This document shows positions 32,228-42,329 of a stretch of DNA of 64,000 bases, piece by piece; within the stretch, counting starts at the first letter, position 1; every line of letters starts with the position of its first letter. Under the pieces are notes generated by a model. The model was not told the origin of the DNA, ran no database searches, and saw only the letters and a list, made by a program, of their open reading frames with translations. The position numbers and the translations under genes were made by a program. Origin of the DNA: Adiantum capillus-veneris (Eukaryota; Streptophyta; Polypodiopsida; Polypodiales; Pteridaceae); the NCBI GenBank assembly GCA_014529385.2, contig CM043959.1, forward strand, positions 8,273,526 through 8,337,525, written 5' to 3'.

Positions 32228-33244
32228 CTAATTATTTGTAAAATTCCTTCGAGAAAATTCAGCATTTGTTTGAAAAGGCCTATTCTGCATTCTATGCCCG
32301 GTAGATATAATTCTGCTTGGAGTAGGGTTGCGGGTCTCATACTTCACCTTCTTCTCATAATTTTCGGCCTTCACAATAGCATCCAGAAAATCGGTAGCTC
32401 CCGCACCCTTTACTTGATAGTACAGATCTTTACGCAGCCCTTCGATAGATTTGTTTGTCAACGCCTCTCCTTCAACTTTAGGTGCATACTTGTGAAGTCG
32501 CATAAACTTCTCCTTATACTCATGTACAATAAGACTTCGTTCGTCCTCAGGTTGCTGCTGAAACTTGTAAAACTCCATCTTTTTATCCATTTCATAGTGT
32601 GGAGAACAATATATTTTATACGCTTGCATTTTGAATTCCTCCCAAGTGATTGAAGTAATCTTTGTTCGTTGTTTAAGGTAAGCTTTCCAACAAAGCTTTG
32701 TGGTTTGTCGAAGATGAACAATTGCAACCTTTGCTTTTGCTTCTTCAGAGAACTTCTTCAATGCAAAATAATCTTCTAACTCTTCAATCCATGCTTCAAG
32801 ATCTTCGCTAGTTTTCTCGATGCCATTAAACTTGTTAATCTTTGCCTTCTTGAAGACTTGGCGCAAAGCTACCTTTTCAGAATCTTCATCTGTATCTTCG
32901 TCGTCACGTCTCCTTCTTCGTTCTCTCCTTTCATTAGTTTCAGCTTCACCGTCATCCCGTTCTCTTTCATGTTGACGACCTCTACGTCCACCACCACCGT
33001 TCCCACCATCACCACTATCACCACCACCAGGTGCCCCAACGCCGCCACGATGATTATTGTTTTCTAGTGGAATAGCATGGTTTTCGCCTTCATGTTCGCC
33101 ATGAAGGTCCATATAAATAACATGATCTCGTGCTACTTTGCCCCGCAGAGCCTCAGCACGCTCGCGATTTGCAATTTCGAGATCTTCTCATAGTCGCCGA
33201 ATCAGGTCTTCTTGCTCCTTCATCTTTCTCTCGTATCCGTCCAT
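32228..33244 (-). pseudogene. Gypsy C gag (Retrotrans_gag family)
   Basis: The likely start is the Met at 33244 (MDGYERKMKEQEDLIRRL), about 15 bp beyond the primer site. It is interrupted by TGA at 33190-33188, where the context suggests an Arg CGA codon lost by a C to T change. Re-entry at 33112 gives 294 codons: an acidic start, a Gly/Asp-rich linker (GGGDSGDGGNGGGG), an Arg/Glu-rich stretch, then the gag helical domain (FNGIEKTSEDLEAWIEELED, YFALKKFSEEAKAKVAIVHL, WEEFKMQAYKIYCSPHYEMD, HEYKEKFMRLHKYAP). TAG at 32230-32228 and a further stop near 32130 separate it from the zinc knuckle. Gag forms the particle shell. Confidence 0.88.
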
Positions 33245-33259
33245 GTCCAAAATCAACCG

Positions 33260-33274
33260 CTTACTCTGATACCA
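33260..33274 (-). other. Gypsy C primer-binding site
   Basis: The minus strand reads TGGTATCAGAGTAAG two bases after the LTR end TAACA. Complementary to initiator-Met tRNA. Confidence 0.85.
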
Positions 33275-33276
33275 AT

Positions 33277-33660
33277 TGTTACAGGGACACAATAATAGAG
33301 ATAGACAACAAAAGATAGAGAAAGAGATCTTTGTATTGATGAATTTTTGCAGAGTTTTGTTACAACAGAGGAGCAATTGAATATGGGCGCACTCCGTTGT
33401 ACGGAGCTCAAACCTCCCGACCACCCCCGAGCTTCAATCCTCTTGCATGCAGCGTCTCACTCGCAATCGCACTCGCAAAAGAGGAGATCCGTGAATGATC
33501 CCCAAACGCACCACCCGACGTTCCTTTACTCTTCTTTTCCTCGTAAGCATGCGACTTCTCAAACTAACCGCTTTTTTTTTAAGGCGTTCAATCAACTCGA
33601 TTTTCGCACCAAGCATACCTGTGAGAATAAGATAAGAACGTGATCGCGAAGCGATCCGTA
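33277..33660 (-). repeat. 5' LTR of Gypsy C (outer edge uncertain)
   Basis: Ends TGTCCCTGTAACA on the minus strand next to the primer site. The outer limit is placed only roughly, before the A-rich stretch at 33670. No partner LTR is present in the window. Confidence 0.55.
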
Positions 33661-34192
33661 AAGGTTAGATTAAAAAAAAAATAAAAAAAATCAGTTGTCT
33701 ACAACTGAACATAACTCCCAAACAGAGCCAAAACAACCCAAGTCCGTCTCACACAATCTTGTTACTCTTGTTGCGCTCTTCGACGACTGTGTGATGCAAA
33801 ATTTCCATAGCCTACTCTAATTTGCTAAAAATCAACTTGCCAAACAGTATTTTCTACAAAAACGATGCAAAAACAGCAAATCTCACTTTTTCCTTAATCT
33901 TTGGCCCTCAACAAACATCAAAACATCAAAATCTCTAAAGACTCAGAGAACCAAAGTTGTTACTTATAACACAGGCTTCATTCGTTTCCTACATCACTTT
34001 TCCAAAATCACACGTCAACACCATCAAAAATGACCCAGAAGTTGCCTTCCAGCTCAAAAAATTTTATTGGACGAAAACAATCCACACATCCTTCTACACA
34101 TTGGACCAACTTTAAAACGACCAAAACTTCTTAGAAAAACAAAATTTATTGCTAACACTTCAAAAATCAAGTCCTGATACATGAGTCGGGTC
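33661..34192. other. Non-coding stretch, possibly LTR-derived
   Basis: A-rich then mixed sequence with no gene. It leads into repeats X and Y, so it may be part of the same LTR fragment. Confidence 0.3.
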
Positions 34193-34568
34193 AGGGGCCA
34201 GGCTACTCGCTATGGGAAAAATTATAAACCAGATGCACTATACCAAGCAAACACATCGAAGAACACTTAAATGACTTAAAATTGGCACACTCAAAGCCTC
34301 AAGTTGGTAATAGTTAATCCAAAGTGGAATTTGATTACAAAAGTTGTCGTTAACGGCACTGCTTGACAATTCCCGAGTTGGTGAGAGCTTAAGCCTCCCA
34401 AAATCCAACCAAGAAGATAAAATTCATCCCTAGTTACACCTTGAAGCTTATCTGCTTAGAATGGCTATTATTAGCACTTAAAAATTGGTGCTCCTCTGCT
34501 TAAGTCAAGTGCAAAGAAACCGAGAGTTCCATTGCCCAAAGTCTACTTGGTAGAGAGTAAGAGCAATC
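34193..34568. repeat. LTR-like fragment with repeats X and Y adjacent
   Basis: 34193-34312 is repeat X (minus orientation relative to 20919-21035) and 34318-34568 is repeat Y (same orientation as 21842-22088). Only a few bases intervene after X ends in TTGGCACACTC. This gives the apparently undisturbed order that is broken at 21 kb. Confidence 0.7.
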
Positions 34569-34569
34569 G

Positions 34570-34925
34570 AGGCAAGGTAGGGCATGACTGGGAAGATATT
34601 GTGCCGATTCTCTAAATACTTTTGTATGATGTGCACTAAATGGTCTAGAGTTCATGTCATTTCCTAACTGTATGAAAATCAATTTAACTAGTCACATGGT
34701 TTTCTTGCAACTTGACAAAGCGACATTCCATGCCTTGCACACTCAGATGAAACGCTACTCGATTGTCAAGTGAGTGGTTGAAATAAATTTTCTATAACTC
34801 TACACTATAATCTACTACATTTTAACATACTAGTAGTTCATGACTCAAAACATCACATCAATACTAATCCTCAACAACAAATTTACGTGGCATGGCCAAC
34901 CAAGCAAAACTAGGTGTGACCTTGT
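34570..34925. other. Non-coding stretch
   Basis: No gene or repeat boundary recognised. Confidence 0.3.
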
Positions 34926-34927
34926 CA

Positions 34928-34928
34928 T

Positions 34929-34965
<37 letters not shown>

Positions 34966-34974
34966 TGAGTGAGA

Positions 34975-35007
<33 letters not shown>
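34928..35007. repeat. (GT)n then imperfect (GA)n microsatellite
   Basis: GT run 34928-34952, then GA with GTGAGTGAGAAGAA interruptions to 35007. Confidence 0.95.
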
Positions 35008-35012
<5 letters not shown>

Positions 35013-35230
35013 AGAACCATACAAAAGGTGGCTTTCAAACATGGGGACCAGCTAGCTTGATACGTCAATGGGCCATTTGAAACAATGTCTATTTGGCTTG
35101 CTATTTTAAACATATAAGAGTCAACTGAAATGTAGATTGTAGCTACGGAACGGGAGAAACAAGTCTTCAACTCTAGGCAAACTTTCATGAAATGAATCCC
35201 AATGCATCTCTCCATCTCTATCTCTATATA

Positions 35231-35743
35231 CTAAATAGCAAACGAGGCACCGTATTCCAGAAAAGGATTAGAGGGACCGAGTTGCCTTTGACTTGAGTCT
35301 TGGACTGATGCAGGAGAGCTCGCTTCAGCTGTGCAGTTATCACATTTCATTAGAAGAAGCCGCCGCCACCAGCTGCCCGCGTCCAAAGATGCTAACGCAC
35401 GCTGCTCCAGCAACCCCACCTATAGGAGAATGAATTCAGATTAGAGAGAAGAACTCTCATGATGGCAAAAGAACAGGCCGGTCGATGGAGAGCAACCCCT
35501 GACTGTGGCCTGAACTTGACGCCAACAAGCGCCCATCCCATACCCTACTTCCATAACGTCGGAACACATTTCCTGCATCACGACGCAAAATGGACAGCTC
35601 TCCCAGCATCTGAGGTCGATCTCTTGCCGTGAGCTGCCAGGTACAGAAGATATACATGAGCTGCGAAGGAGGAAGTTAGGACTTACATGGAGGTGCAGAA
35701 AATACGTCCACGACAGAGAGAGAAGCAGGCAGGAAGTCGCCAT
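35231..35743 (-). CDS. Possible small secreted-peptide gene (two alternative models)
   Basis: Minus strand. ATG 35743 in a GATCATGGCG context begins MATSCLLLSLSWTYFLHLH, a signal-peptide-like hydrophobic start. TATAAAA lies 63-70 bp upstream (35812-35806). Model 1 is spliced: donor GTAAGT at 35686, acceptor CTCCTATAG ending 35420, a 267-nt intron. It joins in frame to 35419-35231, giving 81 residues in all. Model 2 is unspliced: the same frame stays open to 35441 and adds a cysteine-rich tail (RCWESCPFC, then four more Cys). I recognise no family in either model. It lies in one of the few stretches not covered by a recognised transposon. It could be chance, since the frames are short. Transcript data would decide. 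Confidence refers to the existence of any gene here. Confidence 0.35.
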
Positions 35744-35805
35744 GATCGCTAACGCTGGATTACCAGTACTGGTTGGCAGAGAGCTGGCATAGGGTGTTCG
35801 TTTCA

Positions 35806-35812
35806 TTTTATA
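35806..35812 (-). promoter_or_regulatory. TATA box candidate for the small ORF
   Basis: TATAAAA on the minus strand, about 65 bp before ATG 35743. Supported only by spacing. Confidence 0.35.
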
Positions 35813-35937
35813 ATGCAAGTGCAGAGCCAGAGACGGTAGACCACACCAGTAGACGTGCTGCATAATTCAAGGGTGTCTTTTTTCACTCCGCCTGGACCAT
35901 ACTGTCCAGTGCCCATGTCCACCTGCAGTGCTGCTCT

Positions 35938-35969
<32 letters not shown>

Positions 35970-36000
35970 AAGATATTTTGGTGGGGAGCTGAAGAAGGCC

Positions 36001-36016
36001 ATGACTCATGAGTCAT
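36001..36016. promoter_or_regulatory. 16-bp perfect palindrome with two overlapping TGACTCA boxes
   Basis: ATGACTCATGAGTCAT equals its own reverse complement and contains TGACTCA (bZIP/GCN4-type core) on both strands. It lies about 190 bp upstream of the TATA candidate. CTCATGAGTG words recur in the palindrome at 36085-36180. Confidence 0.5.
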
Positions 36017-36084
36017 TACCGTCATGCCACGACATCCAAGAATCCAAGGCGGGAGTTCCATAGCGCCTTTGGATGAGCGTTGAG

Positions 36085-36180
36085 TGAGGGGCCCAGGGCA
36101 AAGCTAAGATACGCTCATGAGTGCATGAGTGGCATTGAGTGTGTGTCCCACTCATGAGTGTATCTCAGCTATCCCCTCAT
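36085..36180. repeat. Short imperfect hairpin sequence
   Basis: TGAGGGG..AGCTAAGATACGCTCATGAGTG on the left pairs with CACTCATGAGTGTATCTCAGCTATCCCCTCA on the right. Arms are about 32 bp with one indel. It may be a miniature foldback element or a remnant. Confidence 0.55.
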
Positions 36181-36429
36181 TGGCTGTGGAATCCGCCAAT
36201 GTCCAATCCATTCTTTTACACGAAAGTGCGAAATATTTTATTTTATTTTATTTCCAACAAAGCATCGAAGTTATATTAACAGGAGAAACGAGACAAAATT
36301 ACTCTTGAGCACCATGTGCACCAGGAGACACCAAAAGTCCATGACTTTAACCAAAACCATGACCATACCAAGGAGACTCTCCCTTTATAAAACCGATTAT
36401 TTACATTGGTTTGTCTAGATCCAAAACAG

Positions 36430-37870
36430 CTAGTCCTTAAGAGAGTCGATCATTCCTTGAATCTTCTCAATGAAGCTTCCAGCTTTGGAAACGACCTCGA
36501 AAGCTGTACGAGAGGATTCCAGATTAGCAGCCAGCATATTCTTGATTTTAGCTAACTTCCTGCTATTGATGGGGAGTTCCAGATCCTCTGCCTCCATATC
36601 TAGGTGAGCTTTTATTGTGTCTTTAATGATCTAGTTCCCCCAATAGTAGAGGCTGGCTTCGTTGACTTTAGTTTTGAACACCTATAGATTGACATCCACA
36701 AACAAAGCTTTCAGGCTAGGAGCCTGGTAAGCCACATTAAACACATGTCTGTTTCTCAATTTCCAAATAATCCATAAAAATTCTGCCCTACTGCGGTTCC
36801 AAAAGCACGACACAACACCGACAATGTCACCTAGCAGAAGTTGTCTCCAAGATACTGGATTTTTTAGCACAGAAGTTAATGGGGACAAAATGACAACAGA
36901 CTGAGGATAGTTTAAAAATAAATGAAAAAATGGACTCCACTTCTACGTTGCTTCCGAGACACATTCTTGTGGATAAGCCTGCGTTGAGGCTTTTCTCCCC
37001 TGTCCAAAGGGCTTTGTGGAGTATGAGCCAAAGGAGGACTGATTTTTTTGATTGAATTGAAGTGTCCCACAGCTTCTTGAATTTGAAAATCCACTGCCTC
37101 CTGTCTAGGTTGACGTTCCAGCGTCTGTTCAAAGTGTTGTGCAATGAGGGGGTGATGTCACCTAGATCCAATTGTAGGTGTTGGAGTTTGAACCCACCTT
37201 TCCATCCAAAGACACTGAGAGGGACACAATCTTTAAGAGAAAGCTTCCATAGATCTGAACAAGGGAAAGCCTCTAGTCTGCTGGCTAGAATAAGCGTGAG
37301 TTCCCATGGTTGGAGGGGAAACTGGAGAAGAAGTTCCTTGGATGATTTCCACCTATGTAGCTGTTTATTCCAAAGAACTTTCCAAGTGGTAATGACTTTG
37401 TTGTGGCGTCAAAGCGTCGTCCTTATCTGAGTGTTGGAGATAGGAGGTTGGGGGGAGAGAGGCCACCAAATGGATTCATATTTCCGTATAGTATTAGCTA
37501 TGTTATTACCCCAAAAGACTAACAGTTCAATCCTTGCCCTATTCCATGCACCCCATAGATATACCAGCAGGTCTGACCCTTTAGCCTTGGGGAATGGCCC
37601 AAAAAAAATAGTGATCCAACTCATTTTTTTCCATGGCTTCCAGTTAGCCAAAGCGAAGTTATTTATTTTCCTAAATAGGAGGAGAGCCCATTCCTGACTA
37701 GTGTCTTCTAGGGCACGGATGAGGAGTTTAACAACGATTTTATCTACCCACTTGTTAATGTTTTTAACTCCTAGGCCCTCTTTTACAACAGGAAGACAAC
37801 AAATATCCCATTGTACTTTAGCTGCAGCTTTCTTTCACGGATCACCTCCCCAAAATTGGAAAACCTTGTA
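36430..37870 (-). pseudogene. LINE ORF2 C-terminal part with zf-RVT domain
   Basis: Minus strand from about 37865: FQFWGGDP, KKAAAKVQWDICCLPVVKEG, LGVKNINKWVDKIVVKLLIR, LANWKPWKKMSWITIFFGPF and, after frame changes, RRWNVNLDRRQWIFKFKKLW, then LWLILHKALWTGEKSLN with the zinc-binding region, and FLWIIWKLRNRHVFNVAYQA. It ends SFIEKIQGMIDSLKD at the stop at 36432-36430. This is the RT connection and reverse-transcriptase zinc-binding domain typical of plant LINE ORF2 C-termini. Several frameshifts are present. The WIIWKLRN motif gives a firm family call. Confidence 0.8.
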
Positions 37871-38400
37871 ATAATGACAATGGTGTTTTTGCATATGATG
37901 TGTACAATTTTCATTGATTTACTTTCATCAACTTACTTTTGTCAGTTTTGCATCTTTATTCTGCACACAATATTAATATGGATGATGGAGTCAATTGTTA
38001 TATTGTCGTGTGGGTGACTACTTTGGGTCTATACCTTGCACTTTCTTTCAAAGGTGAATCTGGGATTATCTTGGATTCATTTAGGTTTACTCTATTATTG
38101 AAACATTCAATATGGTTGATGGGTGGGAGGGCATTCAATGCCTTGCCACCCAAATTTATTTACTCTCGGGCGTCGCTATATAAGGCTCTGCAACGCCACT
38201 AGGAGCGTCGCTATAGGTGGTCTGTAATCCTCGCTATATGCGTCCCTATATAGGGACATTTATAGCGACGCTCATAGAGATGTTGTCATAGCGACGCTAT
38301 TAGAAACGGTCTTAGCGACACCAAGGAGTATAAAAACCTATTGAGCTATCGAGGTCGTTTCCAAAGCTGGAAGCTTCATTGAGAAGATTCAAGGAAAATA
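37871..38400. mobile_element. Composite insertion inside LINE ORF2
   Basis: The ORF2 reading LAKRVIVINHFLSAY stops at about 38400 and resumes at about 37870 (YYKVFQFWGGDP). The ~530 bp between are unrelated to the coding frame. They contain a cluster of GCGTCGCTATA (38170, 38205) and inverted TAGCGACGC (38263, 38289, and a variant at 38313) around a CACTAGGAGCG at 38198. They also contain a 48-bp exact inverted copy (38349-38396) of the LINE's own 3' coding region (36453-36500). The GCGTCGC words resemble subterminal repeats of plant CACTA elements. Exact ends are not resolved. Confidence 0.55.
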
Positions 38401-38402
38401 TA

Positions 38403-40335
38403 AGCTGAAAGAAAATGATTAATTACAATAACTCTTTTGGCCAGAGAGCCGTGGAAGCCCTTCCATCTTTCCAGCTTGGCCCCGAAATGTTCTAGAACCC
38501 AATCCTACCTTTGTCTGAGGGAGACCTTGAATTCGAAGGGGATGCCTAGCAGCCTAAATACTTCACCCTCTTTTATAGTAGAGCACCCTTGACTAAGAAT
38601 CCAACCCGGTAGTGGGGCCTGAGAGGATCTGAACCCTGTCTTGTTGTGATTGATTCTTGAACCAGAAGTAGAGCAAAAGATTTCCATTGCAGTCCATAAT
38701 TCTAACAGCGAGTTATCGTCGTTGCTTAGACTAATAGACCTATTGAGCTTTGAAAAATTTATAGCAGGTGTTGAGCATCATGGCTGGTCTTCAATTAGAC
38801 AGGTTTTCCTTGGTACCTTTCTTATGCAAAAGTTTAATGATCCCCATGTTGATAGAGAAAGAGAGTACCTGGAATGTAACTGCTTCCTCCCAAACTTTCC
38901 GGAGACGGGGGGTAAGGGCGTCTTTAAACACTTGGAAAAATTCCTTCGGTAGGCCGTCAATACCAGAAGATTTGTTTGGAGCCACTGAATCAATAGCAGC
39001 CTTGATTTTAGAAATAAAAAAGGGGAGATCAGCTAGGAAGCTGTCTTGTTGAGGACCACCTTTTGCCTGAATTTCCAAATCTCTTCTCTAGCTTGAGTCA
39101 CTTGAGGGGAGATTGATTTCTTGGGATTGAACAATGATTCAAAGTGGGTCCGAGTGAACTCAATATTTTTAGTTTCCCGTTGGATAGAGGCATTGTATTC
39201 CACAAACAGCGGGGAGGATTCTCGTATTTTCTTTTTTCTAAGGATCTTGAACATCTGTTTAGAGGGCCTCTCAATTTTACCTACCCACCACTCTCTAAAG
39301 AAGATGGAGGCATGTTTGGAAGCTATGTCTTCTTCATTTTTGAGTTTACCTCGTAGGGCAGTTATCGAGGACTAAGTAGACTCACTCTGCGGCCCTGATT
39401 CGAGGAGAAGGAGGGAGTTGTATATACGATCCCTTCGAGATCGATGTATCTGAGAGATTTCCTTGCGAAATTGTGCAAGACAGCTTTGAGTCTCCTTGAT
39501 GGCTAAAGACCAAGCTGTTGCTGGTCTAATTGCTCTAGCAAATTGATCTGTCCATTTTCTTCCCATTGTAGCTTGAACAATGGGGAGGTGGAATAGGTAA
39601 GGGTTCGTGTGGAGCCACTAGATCCTAATCTTGCTCGTCTTTTGGTCGATGAGAGTGGTCACTAGGTAGTGATCCGACAGACACGAGTTGAAGTTGATCA
39701 TGCTCTTGATTTTATTGAAGGAATTAGCCAACGAAAGAGAAACATAGCAACAATCTAGTCTTGCTTTTCTAGCCAGACTCCCTCTGGTATAGTTCTGCTA
39801 TGAGAAAGCTCCTGTTTCTCCACTGTCCCACAGCTCTAAAAGTCCTTCATCTTGTCCCATGTCAACTTTTCTCCACCATTGATGACCATACCTTTGCCTA
39901 GGAATCTGTCATGCGAGTTTTTGACCATATTGAAGCCACCAACGAGAATGATGTCCCCCTTCAAGAGAGACAGATCAGACCACATCTGAGTTCTTTGTAC
40001 TAAAGAACCTACTGGATAAACCGAGACTATAGTAGCTGGAAACGGGGCAGAGATGGGGACTGCAACCCAATGCTCCCCCCTAGCACCCAAGGATTCTGAG
40101 GGATCCACCTAGCAGGGATACCTAAAGGAGTGGCACCCAGCCCCCTAGAGTGAGAGGAGGTATACCATCTGAGGGAAGTCGACACTTTCTTCAAGCTCCT
40201 AACTAGATCATATCCATTGACCTTGATCTCCTGAAGTGCAATGGTGTTGATCGGATTATCCTCCACCCATGTTTTGATTTTGCGAGACTTGCATGGGTCA
40301 GTTAGCCCCTTTATGTTCCAATTTAGAACTTTCAT
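38403..40335 (-). pseudogene. LINE ORF2 endonuclease and partial reverse transcriptase
   Basis: Start Met at 40335. MKVLNWNIKGLTDPCKSRKI, then TIALQEIKVNGYDLVRSLKK and TSSHSRGLGATPLGIPARWI form an APE-type endonuclease N-terminus (WN..GL and LQE motifs). It continues frameshifted with SCLSDHYLV near 39680, which keeps the SDH motif. A linker is followed by RT: SKIKAAIDSVAPNKSSGIDG, LPKEFFQVFKDALTPRLRKV, SINMGIIKLLHKKGTKENLS and MLNTCYKFFK. The text then jumps near 38745 to LWTAMEIFCSTSGSRINHNK, skipping the palm with its F/YADD site. The central RT is therefore deleted. Next come EVFRLLGIPFEF and LERWKGFHGSLAKRVIVI. Confidence 0.82.
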
Positions 40336-40540
40336 TTATGCTATTTTTTGTCTTTTTTGGATTTCCGAGGTGGGGACTTGGTTGAATTTTTCAAGGCTTG
40401 ATCATGAGCCCTTTTGTTGTCTTTTGGGATCTCCATTGGTGCCGGGGGGCGAAGGGGGGACATTTTCCTTATTGGAGATGTCTGGGTAGGGGGAAGGCCA
40501 GGTTCAGATCAATGATCATGTCAGCATCCATTTTGTTGAC

Positions 40541-41826
40541 CTAAGTTTCTAGCTCAGCGGGCAATGATTCCTCAGCATCTGATTCAGATAATTCTGACTC
40601 TTGAAAGTCATTGTCATCGAATTTAGTCAAGGGGCCCAGCACAACGAAACGAGTAGGCTGCCACTTCTTGTCTTTTTCTTTTTGTTTGTCCCTTCCCTTA
40701 TCGTTTCTATGAACAATTGTTTTGCTTGTGGCATGAGCTACTATGGTGAAGCCCTCAGTTTCTCCTTCTTTACCCTCTTTCTCTTTTTCTGGCGTCCATT
40801 CCTGTGGGGTCAGGGGGAATTTGATTGGACAGTTTCTCACAAAGTGAGATTTAGCTCCACAATGGAAGCAAGTGTTAGAAATATACTTGCAGAGTATCTG
40901 TTGCTCAAATAGTTCACCATCACCAGTGAAGATGTCTATGGAGGAGGGGAGGTAAAAAAAAAATGTCCATTTCTATAAGAACCTGATGATCCTAGGATGG
41001 AATGTACTTGGTCTTCTGCCTCCCCCCTAGGACTTTGCCCAGAGGAGAACCTATTTTGGCCAGGTGAGAGTGCTTGATAGATTAGGGAATTCTACCCACA
41101 CAGGGTAGTTCACCAAGGTAGAGCGGTCAAGATTGAGATCCTTGTTCCAGTGGAAAAGGCTCAACGAGGAGTACCTTATTATCCATTGGCCATGACTAAG
41201 TACAATGAATGCCATCTCTGCTATCTTGAAGACAAACAGGTAATGTCCCTTGGGCAGGGCCTATATAGTCTCTACCTCTACAACCAAGACACCCCACTGT
41301 TTCCTAATCGAGTTCTTGAGTATATCAATAGGTGGGCGGGGTCCAGCTAGCAATTCAATAAGTGCCCATTCTTCCAAATCTTTCGACTCTTTCCTTATTT
41401 GAGAAGCAGGGAGTGAGACATGGGGCTTACCTCGGAGACTTAGCGCAGGGACTCTTGTAGTAGGTCTAAAGCTTTCTTCCTCGAGAATGACCTCAGCCAG
41501 TGTATCTTTCTGCTTGTCAGAACCTGCAAGATGAGCTTTGCCACACACTTCAGCTGCTATCTTGAAATGAAGGGATGACGTGGGGGTTCCATCTCCTCCC
41601 ATTGTGATGGTTGCTTTGAGCCTCTGCACCAAGCCTTGGGGGAGCACATGAAGCACTTCTTGGTACAGGGAAAGCTTAAAGGCTTTGATTGAGCAGGGAG
41701 AGTTCGGGAGGACGAGGGCTCAGTGAGGGAGTAATTTCGCGAGGTGGCATGCATTAGGGGATAGGTGTGCACGCAAAGGGGGGAGGTCATCATAAAGAGT
41801 GGATGGGACGTGGCCTCAAAGGGCAT
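40541..41826 (-). pseudogene. LINE ORF1 (DUF4283-like with zinc knuckle)
   Basis: 41656-41261 reads LHFKIAAEVCGKAHLAGSDK, KDTLAEVILEEESFRPTT and EEWALIELLAGPRPPIDILK, NSIRKQWGVLVVEVETI, the N-terminal domain style of plant LINE ORF1/DUF4283 proteins. After stops, a complete knuckle CFHCGAKSHFVRNC lies near 40880, followed by 40840-40541, a charged tail (EKEKEGKEGETEG, DDNDFQESELSESDAEESLP). ORF1 proteins bind the element RNA. At least three nonsense or frame changes between 41260 and 40900 disable it. Confidence 0.7.
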
Positions 41827-41899
41827 GCCCTAGCACCTACTCTATGCAAAGCTAGCCCCCCATCGCTAGGGTTATGCTTCTAACCTCCTCCTTTGATTT

Positions 41900-42286
41900 C
41901 AAGAATCTCTTTCACCCGTTTAAAGTGTGACGTATTCGTAAGAGCATGGTCATGCTAAGCATCTAAACTAACATAATATGATGGAAGGAGGAGCCATTTA
42001 CACGTGTCAAAATCTGAGACATGAAATCTAAACTCCAAAACTGAGAGAAGCCCTTGTGCACGCGATAAAGAGGGAGAGAGAACGAGAGAGAGAGGCCGCC
42101 GAAGGTGGCCGGCTGTACTAGTGCACTATAGTTTTTAGGGCGGGTTCCCTGTATGAAGTGATATGAAATCGTTGCACATTGGTAACCAATCAAATGCACG
42201 CAAGTAAGCAATGTTGTTCACTATGTGCGGTGACAACGGGTAGCTCCACGTGCCATCTCACAAACAAAACAACCCTATTGCTTCGG

Positions 42287-42288
<2 letters not shown>
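41900..42288. other. Non-coding stretch
   Basis: No gene. It probably includes the LINE 5' end and flank. A GAGAGAACGAGAGAGAGA stretch lies near 42070. Confidence 0.3.

Positions 42289-42326
<38 letters not shown>
42289..42326. repeat. Poly-C tract, 38 bp
   Basis: Uninterrupted run of C (G on the minus strand), with quadruplex potential. A second C-rich stretch (43181-43208, interrupted by T) lies 900 bp away. Confidence 0.96.

Positions 42327-42329
<3 letters not shown>

Larger units (their letters stand above)
25930..33660 (-). mobile_element. Chromovirus-like Gypsy retrotransposon C, with nested insertion
   Basis: Minus-strand order: 5' LTR (about 33660-33277), primer site 33274-33260, gag with zinc knuckle, protease, RT, [insertion 30514-27759], rest of pol with RNase H and integrase, and integrase C-terminal tail ending about 25930. 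The 3' LTR is missing, because the sequence changes to Gypsy B at about 25.9 kb. The integrase tail (HPVFHVSLLKKY, then a HVL-DNSKLKDDGTLTVE-like stretch) is the lead-in to a chromodomain in plant chromoviruses, but the chromodomain itself is cut off. Stops in gag and RT and a catalytic Asp-to-Asn change show the copy is inactive. Confidence 0.85.
36237..41900 (-). mobile_element. LINE retrotransposon (non-LTR), minus strand, defective
   Basis: Minus-strand order: ORF1 (about 41826-40541), ORF2 endonuclease (40335 on), RT, zinc-finger tail (to the stop at 36430), 3' UTR, and an A-rich tail of AAATA units at 36256-36237. ORF1 with a nucleic-acid-binding knuckle plus an APE-type endonuclease, RT and zf-RVT is the plan of plant L1 LINEs. 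The 5' edge is only approximate. I found no convincing target duplication. The copy is inactive: the endonuclease is frameshifted, the RT core is missing, and ORF2 carries an insertion at about 37.87-38.40 kb. Confidence 0.85.
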
